Source: Longispora fulva (GTDB taxonomy: Bacteria; Actinomycetota; Actinomycetes; Mycobacteriales; Micromonosporaceae). From it: a DNA stretch of 64,000 nucleotides. The notes under the pieces are model-generated. The model did not search any database. It was not told the DNA's origin and was given only the letters and a program-made list of their open reading frames with translations. Below are positions 11,281 through 20,004 of the stretch, piece after piece (position 1 is the stretch's first letter; each line of letters starts with the position of its first letter). The stretch is taken from positions 4,774,001 to 4,838,000 of the forward strand of contig NZ_JADOUF010000001.1 of NCBI RefSeq assembly GCF_015751905.1, in the 5' to 3' direction. The position numbers were made by a program, and so were the translations under genes.

Positions 11281-12155
11281 GCCGGGGCCAGGACCAGTTC
11301 CGGCTTCGCGCGGCCGGCCTTCTCCACCATGACGGCGAGCACGTCACCGCTCGGGCCGTAGACCGCGTACGGGACCTCGATGCCGACCGGGGACAGCGGC
11401 CCGCCGTGGGAGATCACCTTGGCCTCGGCCTCGTCGAGGTCGCGGCGGGGGAACAGCCGCTCGGCGGCCGTGTTCAGGTCCAGGTTCACCGGGTCGTCGA
11501 GTTCCGCCAGCTCGTCGAGGGTGCGCGCCTCGGCCAGCGTGAAGCCGCCGACGGCGGTCCGGCGCAGCGCGGTCAGGTGGCCGCCGACCCCGGTCAGGGC
11601 CCCCAGGTCGCGGGCGATCGCCCGGATGTAGGTGCCGGACGAGCACTCGACGGACACGTCGACGTCCACCAGCCCCGGGGACCGGCGGATCTCGCCCACG
11701 TCGAGGCGGTGGATCGTGATGGGGCGGGCGGGGAGGTCGACGGATTCGCCGGCGCGTACCCGGGAATAGGATCTGACGCCCTTGATCTTGATCGCGCTGA
11801 CCGAGCTGGGCACCTGGTCGATCAGGCCGACCATCGTCGCGAGGCCCGCGCGGACCGCCTCGTCGGACACGTCGTCGGCCGGCACCGCGGTGACCAGCTC
11901 GCCCTCGGCGTCGTCGGTGATCGTGGACTGGCCGAGCCGGATCGTGCCGGTGTAGCCCTTGCGGCTGCCGATCACGTAGGTGAGCAGCTTCGTGCCGCGT
12001 TCCACGCCGAGGACCAGGACCCCGGTGGCCATCGGGTCCAGGGTGCCGCCGTGGCCCACCCGTCGGGTCCGCGCGAGGCGGCGCATGCGCGCCACCACGT
12101 CGTGGGAGGTCATCCCCGCCGGCTTGTCCACGATCACTAGCCCTGTCGTCGCCAC
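11277..12155 (-). CDS. truB: tRNA pseudouridine(55) synthase
   Basis: TruB isomerises U55 in the T-loop of tRNAs. The 292-aa protein contains KPAGMTSHDVV and the catalytic block GGTLDPMATGVLVLG, with the nucleophilic aspartate near residue 40, and later SSGTYIRAIARDLG. I chose the GTG at 12155 because the protein then begins VATTGLVIVDKPAG like its relatives; an open frame reaches 12218. It should lie next to ribF in the ancestral operon but is separated from it by the inserted NLR gene, with which it shares a CTAG at the stop codons. Confidence 0.96.
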   Translation of the reverse strand: MATTGLVIVDKPAGMTSHDVVARMRRLARTRRVGHGGTLDPMATGVLVLGVERGTKLLTYVIGSRKGYTGTIRLGQSTITDDAEGELVTAVPADDVSDEAVRAGLATMVGLIDQVPSSVSAIKIKGVRSYSRVRAGESVDLPARPITIHRLDVGEIRRSPGLVDVDVSVECSSGTYIRAIARDLGALTGVGGHLTALRRTAVGGFTLAEARTLDELAELDDPVNLDLNTAAERLFPRRDLDEAEAKVISHGGPLSPVGIEVPYAVYGPSGDVLAVMVEKAGRAKPELVLAPA

Positions 12156-12250
12156 AGGGGAAGCCTTCCAGACGCGGCCGGGCGGGTCGTGCGGGGGCTC
12201 GGCGCACCTGGCCGCCACCTGAATCGGGCCTATCCGGTCACTCCGTTTCC

Positions 12251-12275
12251 TGGCACCAAGGTGCCATGCACCTTG
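12251..12275. promoter_or_regulatory. Two overlapping palindromes upstream of the secreted-protein trio
   Basis: TGGCACCAAGGTGCCA (12251-12266) is a perfect 16-bp palindrome. It overlaps a second one, CAAGGTGC-CAT-GCACCTTG (12257-12275). The second runs into TTGACG (12273-12278), a consensus-like -35 on the plus strand, although I see no well-spaced -10. The site lies in the 244-bp region between truB and the plus-strand trio. An operator is the likeliest reading; no regulator gene is adjacent. Confidence 0.5.
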
Positions 12276-12399
12276 ACGACAGGCTCACGGTAGTGACTGC
12301 GCCCGGGGTCGCTGGCAGAGTTCATCACATCGGAAGAACGCACCGCATCGGAGCGAAACTTCCAAAAACCAATCATTACGTACACGGGTGGAGTCTGTC

Positions 12400-12600
12400 A
12401 TGTCTCGGATCGTCGCGCTTTTCATCGCTGTCGCCGCTCTCGGCTCGATCGGCGCCGGTGTCACGGCCGCCACCGCCGACGTGACGGCCCAGGTGACGAC
12501 GGTCGCCGACGGCGCCGGATGGGGCGTGGTGAACCCCGGCCCGACGCTGCCGCAGGCTCCCGCCGCCCACACCGACAGCGACGGCGCCGCCTGGGGCTAG
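12400..12600 (+). CDS. Small exported peptide of unknown function
   Basis: This 66-aa protein begins with a signal peptide (MSRIVALFIAVAALGSIGAG, likely cleavage after VTAATA). The mature part of about 40 residues is rich in Gly, Ala and Pro and contains GAGWG near its start and GAAWG at the very end. The ATG has GGTGGAG 6 nt upstream, which decides the start. I do not recognise the family. It is the first gene of a plus-strand set with the lipoprotein and the CHAP/FG-GAP protein, so an extracellular or cell-wall role is likely. Confidence 0.6.
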   Translation: MSRIVALFIAVAALGSIGAGVTAATADVTAQVTTVADGAGWGVVNPGPTLPQAPAAHTDSDGAAWG

Positions 12601-12653
12601 GCCGCGCGCCCCACACCCGCCTCCCCGCCGACCGATCCCGAACAGGACCTGTT

Positions 12654-13202
12654 GTGAAGAGAATCGCCCAGCTGGCCGTCGCCGGCGTCGGAATCGCCCT
12701 CACCCTGACCGCGTGCGCCACGCAGGGCGGCCACGACGTCGCTGGCCCGGTGCCCACCAGCACCTCCACGGCACCCCGGCCCCCGGCCAGCGACGCCGCC
12801 CACCCGACCACGTCGGCCCCCGCCGGGGGCGCCCCCCTCGCCACGTCGGCCCCCACCACATCGGCCCCCGCCGGCGGCGCTCCCCTCGCCACGCCGCCAC
12901 CGGCCGCCGCCGTCGGCTCCGCCGGCTGCCCGGTCACGGCCGAGACGCTGCTGACCGCCCTGAAGTCAGACGACGCCCGATTCATCCAGGCCGGCAGACC
13001 AGCCGCGCTGGAAGGAGTCGTCTGCCACAGCGCCTTCGCCGTCGTCCACTCCGCACCCGACGGAGTCCACCAACCCCCCAAGACGCTCTTCGGCTACAGC
13101 GACGCCGCCGGAGCCTGGAAGCCCCTCGTCGTCAGCGGCGGCATCCACTTCTGCCGCGACTACGTGACCGACGACATCGCACAGCACCTCCCCAACTGCT
13201 GA
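12654..13202 (+). CDS. Lipoprotein of unknown function
   Basis: This 182-aa protein starts at a GTG with AGGA 6 nt upstream. It has a short signal peptide ending in the lipobox LTLTAC (cysteine near residue 20). Next comes a low-complexity linker of about 50 residues (Thr, Ser, Pro, Ala) in which an SAPAGGAPLAT-type unit is repeated. The globular C-terminal region (GCPVTAETLLTALKSDDARF to HFCRDYVTDDIAQHLPNC) has four cysteines that could pair outside the cell. I do not recognise the domain. It sits 26 nt before the CHAP protein and 53 nt after the small peptide. Confidence 0.75.
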   Translation: MKRIAQLAVAGVGIALTLTACATQGGHDVAGPVPTSTSTAPRPPASDAAHPTTSAPAGGAPLATSAPTTSAPAGGAPLATPPPAAAVGSAGCPVTAETLLTALKSDDARFIQAGRPAALEGVVCHSAFAVVHSAPDGVHQPPKTLFGYSDAAGAWKPLVVSGGIHFCRDYVTDDIAQHLPNC

Positions 13203-13228
13203 CCGCCCCTACCCCAAGGACACCCCTC

Positions 13229-14752
13229 GTGAACACCGTCATCCGCCGTGCCCTCGCCGGCCTGGTCACCACCACCGCTCTCACCGCCGGCCTCCTCGGC
13301 GCCATCACCCCCGCCCACGCCGCCACCGGCACCGACGTCGCCACCCTCGCCCGCAACAACGAGAACAAGGGCCCCTGCCAAACCAACAGCATCGGGGGTA
13401 CCGGCTTCCAGGGCCCCAACGAGAGCAGCTGCTCCGGCAACGCCTGGTGCGCGGACTTCGCCGGCTGGGCCTGGGCCAACGCCGGGGACCACTCGATCGA
13501 CGTCACCGGCCTGACCCAGGGCTCCTGGACCTTCTACAACTACGGCCGGCGCCACACGGGCTCCCTGCACACCGACACCGGGTACCGGCCCCAGATCGGC
13601 GACGCCGCCGTCTACAACGTCACCTCCTACGCCGCCAACGGCGACGCCACCTACAGCGACCATGTCGGCCTCGTCACCCTCGTCAACCCCAACGGCTCCA
13701 TCGAGGTCACCAACGGCAACTTCAGCGACAAGGTCATGACCAACGCCATCCCGGCGTCCCAGGTCCCCGTCGGCAGCTACCAGTCCGCCCAGGGCAACAC
13801 GATCAGCGCCTACGTCACCCCGTCCGGACTCAGCACGCCGCCGCCCCCGCCGGTCCCGGAGTCCTTCGGCGGGAAGCTGGTGGACCTCAACGGCGACGGG
13901 AAGCCGGACGTGATCGGCCGTCTCAACGACAACCTGTACGTGTGGCTGAACACCACGACCACCCAGACCACCGTCAGCGGTGCGGTGAACCTCGGCGCGG
14001 GCTGGGCCACCATGAACTCGTTGATGGTGGCCGACTTCAACGGCGACGGGAAGCCGGACGTCCTCGCCCGGCAGAACGACCACCTGTACGTCTGGCTGAA
14101 CACCTCCACGGCCGGCCAGCCCTCCGTGGCCGGTGCCACCGATCTCGGCACGGGCTGGACGAGTGAGAACTCCCTCATGGCGGCGGACTTCAACGGCGAC
14201 GGCAAAGCCGACATCATCGCCCGCCTCGCCGACAACCTCTACGCCTGGACCAGCAACGGCACCGGCCTGAGCACCCCCACCAACCTCGGCAACGGCTGGA
14301 CCGGCGAGAACTCCCTCATGGCCGCCGACTTCAACGGCGACGGCAAAGCCGACATCATCGCCCGCCTCGCCGACAACCTCTACGCCTGGACCAGCAACGG
14401 CACCGGCCTGAGCACCCCCACCAACCTCGGCAACGGCTGGACCGGCGAGAACTCCCTCATGGCCGCCGACTTCAACGGCGACGGCAAAGCCGACATCATC
14501 GCCCGCCTCGCCGACAACCTCTACATCTGGACCAGCAACGGCACCGGCCTGAGCACCCCCACCAACCTCGGCAACGGCTGGACGACGATGAACGCCCTGA
14601 TGACCGGCGACTTCAACAACGACGGCAAGCTCGACGTCCTGGCCCGGCAGAACGACAACCTCTACGTCTGGAAGTCCACGGGCACCAGCCTGGGCGGCGC
14701 CAACAACCTCGGCAACGGCTGGACGACCATCACCTTCGTCACGAAGGCGTAG
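13229..14752 (+). CDS. Secreted CHAP-like amidase with C-terminal FG-GAP/VCBS repeats
   Basis: This 507-aa protein has a signal peptide (cleavage after AHA, residue 31). A CHAP-like cysteine peptidase/amidase domain covers about 50-180, with Cys74 in AWCADFAGW and His144 in SDHVGLV as the probable catalytic pair. From about residue 210 come six to seven FG-GAP repeats, each with a DxNGDGKxD calcium-binding-like loop. CHAP domains usually cut peptidoglycan stem or cross-bridge peptides; the beta-propeller-type repeats may bind carbohydrate or cell wall. The start is GTG with AAGGA upstream. Three of the repeats are almost identical at DNA level, a sign of recent duplication. Confidence 0.85.
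   Translation: MNTVIRRALAGLVTTTALTAGLLGAITPAHAATGTDVATLARNNENKGPCQTNSIGGTGFQGPNESSCSGNAWCADFAGWAWANAGDHSIDVTGLTQGSWTFYNYGRRHTGSLHTDTGYRPQIGDAAVYNVTSYAANGDATYSDHVGLVTLVNPNGSIEVTNGNFSDKVMTNAIPASQVPVGSYQSAQGNTISAYVTPSGLSTPPPPPVPESFGGKLVDLNGDGKPDVIGRLNDNLYVWLNTTTTQTTVSGAVNLGAGWATMNSLMVADFNGDGKPDVLARQNDHLYVWLNTSTAGQPSVAGATDLGTGWTSENSLMAADFNGDGKADIIARLADNLYAWTSNGTGLSTPTNLGNGWTGENSLMAADFNGDGKADIIARLADNLYAWTSNGTGLSTPTNLGNGWTGENSLMAADFNGDGKADIIARLADNLYIWTSNGTGLSTPTNLGNGWTTMNALMTGDFNNDGKLDVLARQNDNLYVWKSTGTSLGGANNLGNGWTTITFVTKA
14177..14599 (+). repeat. Three 141-bp tandem repeats inside the FG-GAP region
   Basis: Units start at 14177, 14318 and 14459, exactly 141 bp (47 codons) apart. They are nearly identical in sequence, with an Ala to Ile change at the YAWTS position of the third. 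A diverged fourth unit starts at 14600. Each unit codes for one FG-GAP motif. Confidence 0.9.
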
Positions 14753-14760
14753 ACCTCGAC

Positions 14761-14794
14761 GGTGGGGCGCGGACCCGGTGGTCCGCGCCCCACC
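14761..14794. terminator. Bidirectional hairpin between CHAP gene and MATE gene
   Basis: GGTGGGGCGCGGACC (14761-14775) and its exact complement (14780-14794) form a perfect 15-bp stem with a CGGT loop. It lies 8 nt after the CHAP gene stop and 30 nt after the stop of the convergent MATE gene. There is no T-tract on either side, as is common for actinobacterial terminators. Confidence 0.8.
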
Positions 14795-14824
14795 GCTCGT
14801 TCCCGTTCGGCGACGTCGACCCGG

Positions 14825-16123
14825 CTAGCGGACCGCGCCCACCACCGCCCACCGCCCCGACACCAACCGCGCGACCAGCGTCACGAGTCGGATCAGAATG
14901 AACAGGGTCAGCCCGGCCCAGATCCCGCCGAGCCCCAGGTCCAGCGCGTAGGTGACCCAGATCGCCGGCAGGAAGCCGCCCAGCGCCGCCGCGATCGTGA
15001 GATTGCGCATGTACGCGACGTCCCCGGCCCCGATCAGCACCCCGTCGAGGGCGAACACCACCCCGGCCACCAGCTCCATGGCCACGAACCACGGCCACGC
15101 GACCATGGTCTGGTCGAGCACCGCCCGGTCGGTGGTGAACAGCCCCGGCAGCCACCACGCGCCCACGGCGATGAACGCCGCGAGCACCACCCCGCAGCCG
15201 GCCCCGATCCGGGTGATCCGGGCTGCCGTCCGCCGGGCCTCCTCGGCGCGGCCGGCGCCCAGGTCGGCCCCCACGAGGGACTGGGCGGCGATGGCCAGCG
15301 CGTCGAGGGCGAAGGCGCAGAACATCCAGAGCTGCAGGGCGATCTGGTGCGCGGCGAGGGCCGCTGCGCCGAACCGGGCGGTCACCGCAGCCGCGGACAG
15401 GAAGCAGACCTGGAAGGCCAGGCCCCGGATGATCAGGTCGCGGCTGAGGGTGAGCTGCGCCAGCAACCGGGCCGGGTGCGGGGCCAGCGGCACGCCCTCG
15501 ACGACCAGGGCCCGGACGAACAGGGCTCCGGAGACGCACTGGGCGATCACGTTGGCCACGGCGGAGCCGGCGAGGCCCATCCCCAGCGGGTACACGAGGA
15601 GGGGGCACAGGACGGCCGAGAGCAGGTTGGCACCGAGCACGAACCGGACGGGCCGGCGGGTGTCCTGCACGCCGCGCATCCAGCCGTTGCCGGCGAGGGC
15701 CAGCAGGATGCCCGGCGCGCCCAGGCTGGCGATCCGCAGCCAGGTGGCCGCCCCGTCGGCGACCTCGCCCGGCCCTGCCATCGCCGTGGCCAACTCCCCC
15801 GCGCCGAACTGGGCGGCGACGACCAGGATCAGGCCGGCAGCCAGGGCCAGCCAGGACGCCTGCACCCCCTCGGCGACGGCCTCGGCGCGCCGGTCGGCCC
15901 CGAACAGCCGGGCGCTGCGGCTCGTGGTGCCGAACGCGAGCACGTTGCCGATCCACGCGGCCACGGCCAGCACCCCGCCGCCGATGGCCAGGGAGGCCAG
16001 CGCCGTCCGGCCGAGGTGGCCGACCACCGCGGTGTCCACGAGCAGGTAGACCGGCTCGGCCGCGAGCACGGCGAGGGCCGGCAGGGCCAGCCCGGCGATC
16101 CGGCGGAGCGAAACGTCTGTCAC
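14825..16123 (-). CDS. MATE-family multidrug/cation efflux transporter (DinF-like)
   Basis: This 432-aa membrane protein has about 12 hydrophobic segments. It starts with the MATE N-terminus (LALPALAVLAAEPVYLLVDTAVVGHLG), and the second half repeats the pattern (AAHQIALQLWMFCAFALDALAIAAQSLVGADLGAG). It should export drugs or metabolites in exchange for Na+ or H+. In M. tuberculosis, as I recall, dinF follows the DHH phosphoesterase gene in this same supra-operon, so this is probably an ancestral member now isolated by insertions on both sides. The start is GTG; the SD is weak. Confidence 0.88.
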   Translation of the reverse strand: MTDVSLRRIAGLALPALAVLAAEPVYLLVDTAVVGHLGRTALASLAIGGGVLAVAAWIGNVLAFGTTSRSARLFGADRRAEAVAEGVQASWLALAAGLILVVAAQFGAGELATAMAGPGEVADGAATWLRIASLGAPGILLALAGNGWMRGVQDTRRPVRFVLGANLLSAVLCPLLVYPLGMGLAGSAVANVIAQCVSGALFVRALVVEGVPLAPHPARLLAQLTLSRDLIIRGLAFQVCFLSAAAVTARFGAAALAAHQIALQLWMFCAFALDALAIAAQSLVGADLGAGRAEEARRTAARITRIGAGCGVVLAAFIAVGAWWLPGLFTTDRAVLDQTMVAWPWFVAMELVAGVVFALDGVLIGAGDVAYMRNLTIAAALGGFLPAIWVTYALDLGLGGIWAGLTLFILIRLVTLVARLVSGRWAVVGAVR

Positions 16124-16143
16124 CCGCCGACCCTAACCACCAG

Positions 16144-16306
16144 GTCCGACATTCCGAGGCGGACCTGGACCGCGAACGGCCGGCGACACCAACGGCCCGA
16201 GTCCGACGTTCCGAGGCGGCCCGGCCGGATCGACGAACCATGATAATAACGGGTGAAGGGTAAACATGAGCCGCTATCGCTGCCGGGACGGGCCGCTGTG
16301 ATAGCG
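16144..16306. promoter_or_regulatory. Repeat-rich intergenic control region upstream of the glycan block
   Basis: GTCCGAC-A/G-TTCCGAGGCGG occurs twice as a direct repeat (16144-16162 and 16201-16219, one mismatch, 57 bp apart). The first copy also lies within an AGGTCCG/CGGACCT inverted repeat. Further on, CGCTATC (16272-16278) and GATAGCG (16300-16306) form a perfect 7-bp inverted repeat spaced by 21 nt. The AT-rich patch near 16240-16265 could hold the promoter. I cannot name a regulator. Confidence 0.45.
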
Positions 16307-16389
16307 TGCTGCATCCTTGCGGTCGAGCGCCACGGAAGAGCAGCTCCTCGGCTGCCTGGACCACTCGCGGCTCCCAGGAGGATCTCTAC

Positions 16390-18351
16390 ATGAAGGGCGC
16401 CGGGCTGGTGTCGCCAGCCGTGACCGGTGGTGTCGGCGCGACACCGCGCTGGTCGGTCCGCCTCCGGTGGGCTCTCGCCGGCATCGCCGGTTCCTGGCTC
16501 CTGGCTCTGGCCGCCCATCTGGTGGGCCTGGACTGGCTGCTCCCTCTGGTGCTGCTCGCCGGCACGACGCTGGTCGTGCGCAGCAGCCGGTTCGTGGCCG
16601 ACCGGGTGGTGGTGGCCGGTTCGTTGCTGTTCGGCGCGACCTGCGCCGCCGGGCTGTTGATCTCGGTGTGGCCCTGGCACATGCACCCGGTTCCGGTCGC
16701 CGGGACGGCGTTGTCGGCGGTCGTGGTCCTCGCGGCGGTGCGGGGCGTGCCGCTGTCGCTGACGCCCCGGTTCCGGCTGGTGGACGTCACCATCCCGATC
16801 TGCGCGATGCTGGCCGCCGGGGTCGCGTGGTATCCGATGCGCGTCGGCCGGTTCACCGCCAGGTTCGCCGAGGCGGCCTCGGGCGGCGACATGGCGGCCC
16901 ACTTCATGATCTTCGACGGGATCCGTGGCGCGGGCGGCTACACCTTCCTGCAGCAGGACGCGGCCTCGGCCAGCGTGCCCCCGTCGTTCCTGAACTACCC
17001 GCAGGGCGGGCACTTCGTCGCGGCGTTGCTCGACGCGTTCGTCCGGCCCGGGGCCCGGCCGGACGGGCTCACCTCCCTCAACGACTTCCTGTGGATCAAC
17101 CTCGGCTCGCTGGTGCTGCTGTGCGCCGTCCTGGCCTGGGCCGTCAACCGGGTCGCCGGGCCGGGTTTCCGGCTGATGCTCGCGCTGCCAACCACCTTGC
17201 TGGCCGCGTCGCTGGTGTGCCTGGGCGACCTGCAGACCGTGGTGCGGTGCGGGTTCTGGGCCGAGCTGGTCTGTCTGAGCCTGCTGGTCGTGCTGTGCGC
17301 GGTGCTGATCCGTCCGCTGCGGTCGACGGGTGAGCAGATCGCCGTGGTCTCCGCGCTGTTCGTCGCGATCGCCTACACCTACTACTTCGTGCTGCCCGTC
17401 GCGGCGGTCGCCGTGCTGGCCTTCCTTTTCCGGTACCGGGGCCGGGTGCGTCGCCGCTGGGTCCTCACCGGCGTGGCGGTCGTGCTGACCGCCGGCCTGT
17501 CCGCGGTGCCCGTGGTGGTGAACGTGCTCGCGGTGCAGCGCGACCTGGGCACCGGCACCGCGCTGACGGCGCTCGGCGCGATCGACCCGATGAACGGCAC
17601 CCTGATGCTCGCGTTGGCAGGCCTCGTGGTCGCCGGGCTGTTCGGCGCCCGGGGCCGGCTCGGGCCGGCCGGCGAGCTGCTGCTCGCCGTCCTCGTCGCG
17701 TCCGCCGGGTACGCCGGGGCGATCGCCGTGTTCCAGTACCGCACGGCCGGCTACGTCTCCTACTACTACGAGAAGGCGCTGCACGTCGTCGCCATCGTGC
17801 TGGTGATCGGCCTGGGCCTGGCCCTGCGCCGGCTGCTGCCGAACCTGGTGACCCCCGGCGGGGTGCGCGGCGTCCGGGCGATCCTGGTGTGCCTGGCGCT
17901 GACGGCGACGTCGATGCAGGTGTTCAACCCGATGCACTCGCCGCTGCCGACCGCGTACGACCGGGGATCCAACCTCGGCCGGCTGCGGCTGAAGGGCAAG
18001 CTCGCCCAGAAGCACGCCGGCGCGATGATCGAGACGGTGCTGCGGGTGCCGGACCCCGACCGCCGGACGACGATCGTGCTGCCGACGTTCGGTGACGAGG
18101 TCTTCGTCTCGGTGTGGATCGCCGTCATCGAGCGCGACTACCCGGGGCTGGCCGAGTGGCGGGACTGGGCGTCGATCGGCCGGCGGCGCACGCCGGACGA
18201 GCTGGTCGCGTTCCTGCGGGCGCATCCGGGGAGGTACCAGGTGGTGACGACGGACGCCGCGCAGCGGGCCGCGATCCTCAAGGCCGGCGACACCCTGGAC
18301 GTCGAGGTGGTGGCGTTCGATCCGAACCCGAAGTACGTGTCCTCGTGGTGA
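16390..18351 (+). CDS. Polytopic membrane protein, GT-C-like, function unknown
   Basis: This 653-aa protein starts at an ATG with a good AGGAGG 8 nt upstream. About 12 transmembrane stretches fill residues 25-560. The soluble loop near 165-230 (RFTARFAEAASGGDMAAHFMIFDGIRGAGGYTF and SVPPSFLNYPQGGHF) resembles the first extracytoplasmic loop of GT-C glycosyltransferases. A soluble C-terminal region of about 100 aa ends the protein. No unambiguous catalytic motif is visible. Its location beside rml genes and GT2 transferases suggests a role in cell-surface polysaccharide or glycolipid assembly. The family assignment is inference. Confidence 0.75.
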   Translation: MKGAGLVSPAVTGGVGATPRWSVRLRWALAGIAGSWLLALAAHLVGLDWLLPLVLLAGTTLVVRSSRFVADRVVVAGSLLFGATCAAGLLISVWPWHMHPVPVAGTALSAVVVLAAVRGVPLSLTPRFRLVDVTIPICAMLAAGVAWYPMRVGRFTARFAEAASGGDMAAHFMIFDGIRGAGGYTFLQQDAASASVPPSFLNYPQGGHFVAALLDAFVRPGARPDGLTSLNDFLWINLGSLVLLCAVLAWAVNRVAGPGFRLMLALPTTLLAASLVCLGDLQTVVRCGFWAELVCLSLLVVLCAVLIRPLRSTGEQIAVVSALFVAIAYTYYFVLPVAAVAVLAFLFRYRGRVRRRWVLTGVAVVLTAGLSAVPVVVNVLAVQRDLGTGTALTALGAIDPMNGTLMLALAGLVVAGLFGARGRLGPAGELLLAVLVASAGYAGAIAVFQYRTAGYVSYYYEKALHVVAIVLVIGLGLALRRLLPNLVTPGGVRGVRAILVCLALTATSMQVFNPMHSPLPTAYDRGSNLGRLRLKGKLAQKHAGAMIETVLRVPDPDRRTTIVLPTFGDEVFVSVWIAVIERDYPGLAEWRDWASIGRRRTPDELVAFLRAHPGRYQVVTTDAAQRAAILKAGDTLDVEVVAFDPNPKYVSSW

Positions 18352-18465
18352 CCCGCGGCTGACGGCACGCCGCGCGACCGTCGCGATCCCGGGCGCGGCC
18401 CGGCAAGGCCCGGGCTGTTGCCGGCCCCGGCCTGAGCCGCCACCCGCCGACGGGAGGCACGAACG

Positions 18466-18495
18466 CCGCCGGCCGCCCCGAAGGACGGCCGGCGG
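18466..18495. terminator. Bidirectional hairpin between membrane protein gene and rmlC
   Basis: CCGCCGGCCG (18466-18475) pairs exactly with CGGCCGGCGG (18486-18495) across a 10-nt loop. It lies in the gap between convergent genes, 20 nt beyond the rmlC stop. There is no T-tract. Confidence 0.7.
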
Positions 18496-18515
18496 ACACG
18501 CTCAGATGACGCGGA

Positions 18516-19118
18516 TCAGACCTTCAGATCGATGTACAACTTCTGGCAGGCCGCGTACTCCGGCAGCAGGCCCTGCTCCGCGGCCTCGGCGAGCGTCGGC
18601 GCGGCCACGTCCTTGTCGGACAGGATGAGCTCGTCGCGCGCGAACGGGAACTCCAGCCCCAGCGCCGGGTCCAGTGGGGACACCTCGCGTTCCCGCTGGG
18701 GCGCGTAGGTCTCCGAGCACAGGTACAGCAGGGTCGCGTCGTCGGTCAGCGCGCAGATCGCGTGCCCGAGCCCCTCGGCCAGGTAGACCTCGCGCCGGTC
18801 GACGTCGTCGAGCCGGACGACCTCGTGCTGGCCGAAGGTGGGCGAGCCGACCCGGATGTCGATCACGAAGTCGAGCACGGCGCCCCGGACGCACGTCACG
18901 TACTTGGCCTGGCCGGGGCCGACGTCCGCGAAGTGCACCCCGCGCACCGTGCCCTTGGAGGACACCGACAGGTTGGCCTGGGCCAGCCGGAGCGGGTGGC
19001 CGTTGGCCTCGGCGAACAGGTCGTGGCGGTACCACTCGAGGAACAGGCCCCGGCTGTCACCGCGCTGGACGGGCAGGATCTCGAAGGCGCCGTCGATGCC
19101 GAGCGGAGTGATCTTCAC
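18516..19118 (-). CDS. rmlC: dTDP-4-dehydrorhamnose 3,5-epimerase
   Basis: RmlC epimerises dTDP-4-keto-6-deoxyglucose at C3 and C5, step three of dTDP-L-rhamnose synthesis. The 200-aa cupin has the family blocks RGDSRGLFLEWY, KGTVRGVHF (catalytic His near 62) and LYLCSETYAPQRE (catalytic Tyr near 138). It starts with GTG 28 nt after the rmlA stop, so rmlA-rmlC form a minus-strand operon divergent from rmlB-rmlD. Confidence 0.95.
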   Translation of the reverse strand: MKITPLGIDGAFEILPVQRGDSRGLFLEWYRHDLFAEANGHPLRLAQANLSVSSKGTVRGVHFADVGPGQAKYVTCVRGAVLDFVIDIRVGSPTFGQHEVVRLDDVDRREVYLAEGLGHAICALTDDATLLYLCSETYAPQREREVSPLDPALGLEFPFARDELILSDKDVAAPTLAEAAEQGLLPEYAACQKLYIDLKV

Positions 19119-19146
19119 TGCGGTGTCACTTTCTTCACGGTGGATG

Positions 19147-20004
19147 TCAGAGCAGGCCTAGCAGGTACTCCCCGTAACCGCTCTTGCGCAGCGGTTCCGC
19201 CAGCACCCGGAGTTCCTTGTCGTCGACGAAGCCCTGGCGCCACGCGATCTCCTCGAGGCAGCCGATCTTGTATCCCTGGCGCTCCTCGACGACGCGGACG
19301 AACTCCGACGCCTGGACGAGGGAGGCGAAGGTGCCGGTGTCGAGCCAGGCCGTGCCCCGCTCCAGAACGCTGACCTGGAGCTGACCGCGGTTGAGGTACT
19401 CCTCGTTGACGGCCGTGATCTCCAGCTCGCCCCGGGCGCTGGGCTTGATGCCCTTGACGATGTCGATGACCTGGTTGTCGTAGAAGTACAGCCCGGGGAT
19501 CGCGTACCGCGACTTGGGCGCGGCTGGCTTCTCCTCGATCGAGAGCACCCGGCCGTCGGGGTCGAACTCGACGACGCCGTACTCCTGCGGGTTGGCCACC
19601 TGGTAGGCGAACACCCGGCCGCCGTCGGGCTCGGTGTTCTGGGCCAGGTGGGTGCCGAGGCCGGTGCCGTAGAAGATGTTGTCCCCGAGGATCAGCGCCA
19701 CCGGCTCGTCGCCGATGAACTCCTCGCCGAGGAGGAACGCCTGCGCGATCCCGTCCGGGCTCGGCTGCGTGGTGTAGGTCAGGTTGATCCCGAACCGCGA
19801 CCCGTCGCCGAGGAGCCGCTGGAACTGCGACTGGTCCTCAGGGGTGGTGATGACGAGAATGTCGCGGATGCCCGCCAACATCAGGGTCGAGAGCGGGTAG
19901 TAGATCATGGGCTTGTCGAAGATCGGCATCAGCTGTTTCGAGACGGCCTGCGTCAGCGGCCACAGCCTCGAACCAGTCCCGCCGGCGAGCACGATTCCAC
20001 GCAT
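19147..20004 (-). CDS. rmlA: Glucose-1-phosphate thymidylyltransferase
   Basis: RmlA makes dTDP-glucose from dTTP and glucose-1-phosphate, the first step towards dTDP-L-rhamnose. The 285-aa protein begins [18 protein letters not shown] with the nucleotide-binding motif at about 8-18. It contains [16 protein letters not shown] and [10 protein letters not shown], all standard for RmlA. A -10-like TAAGCT (20011-20016) ends 6 nt before the ATG on this strand, so the mRNA may be leaderless. It shares a 50-bp divergent promoter region with rmlB. Confidence 0.97.
   Translation of the reverse strand: MRGIVLAGGTGSRLWPLTQAVSKQLMPIFDKPMIYYPLSTLMLAGIRDILVITTPEDQSQFQRLLGDGSRFGINLTYTTQPSPDGIAQAFLLGEEFIGDEPVALILGDNIFYGTGLGTHLAQNTEPDGGRVFAYQVANPQEYGVVEFDPDGRVLSIEEKPAAPKSRYAIPGLYFYDNQVIDIVKGIKPSARGELEITAVNEEYLNRGQLQVSVLERGTAWLDTGTFASLVQASEFVRVVEERQGYKIGCLEEIAWRQGFVDDKELRVLAEPLRKSGYGEYLLGLL

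Noticed and set aside
14177-14599. Regular tandem repeats considered as a CRISPR array
   Set aside because: The units are 141 bp, contiguous and without spacers, and they encode FG-GAP motifs in frame.
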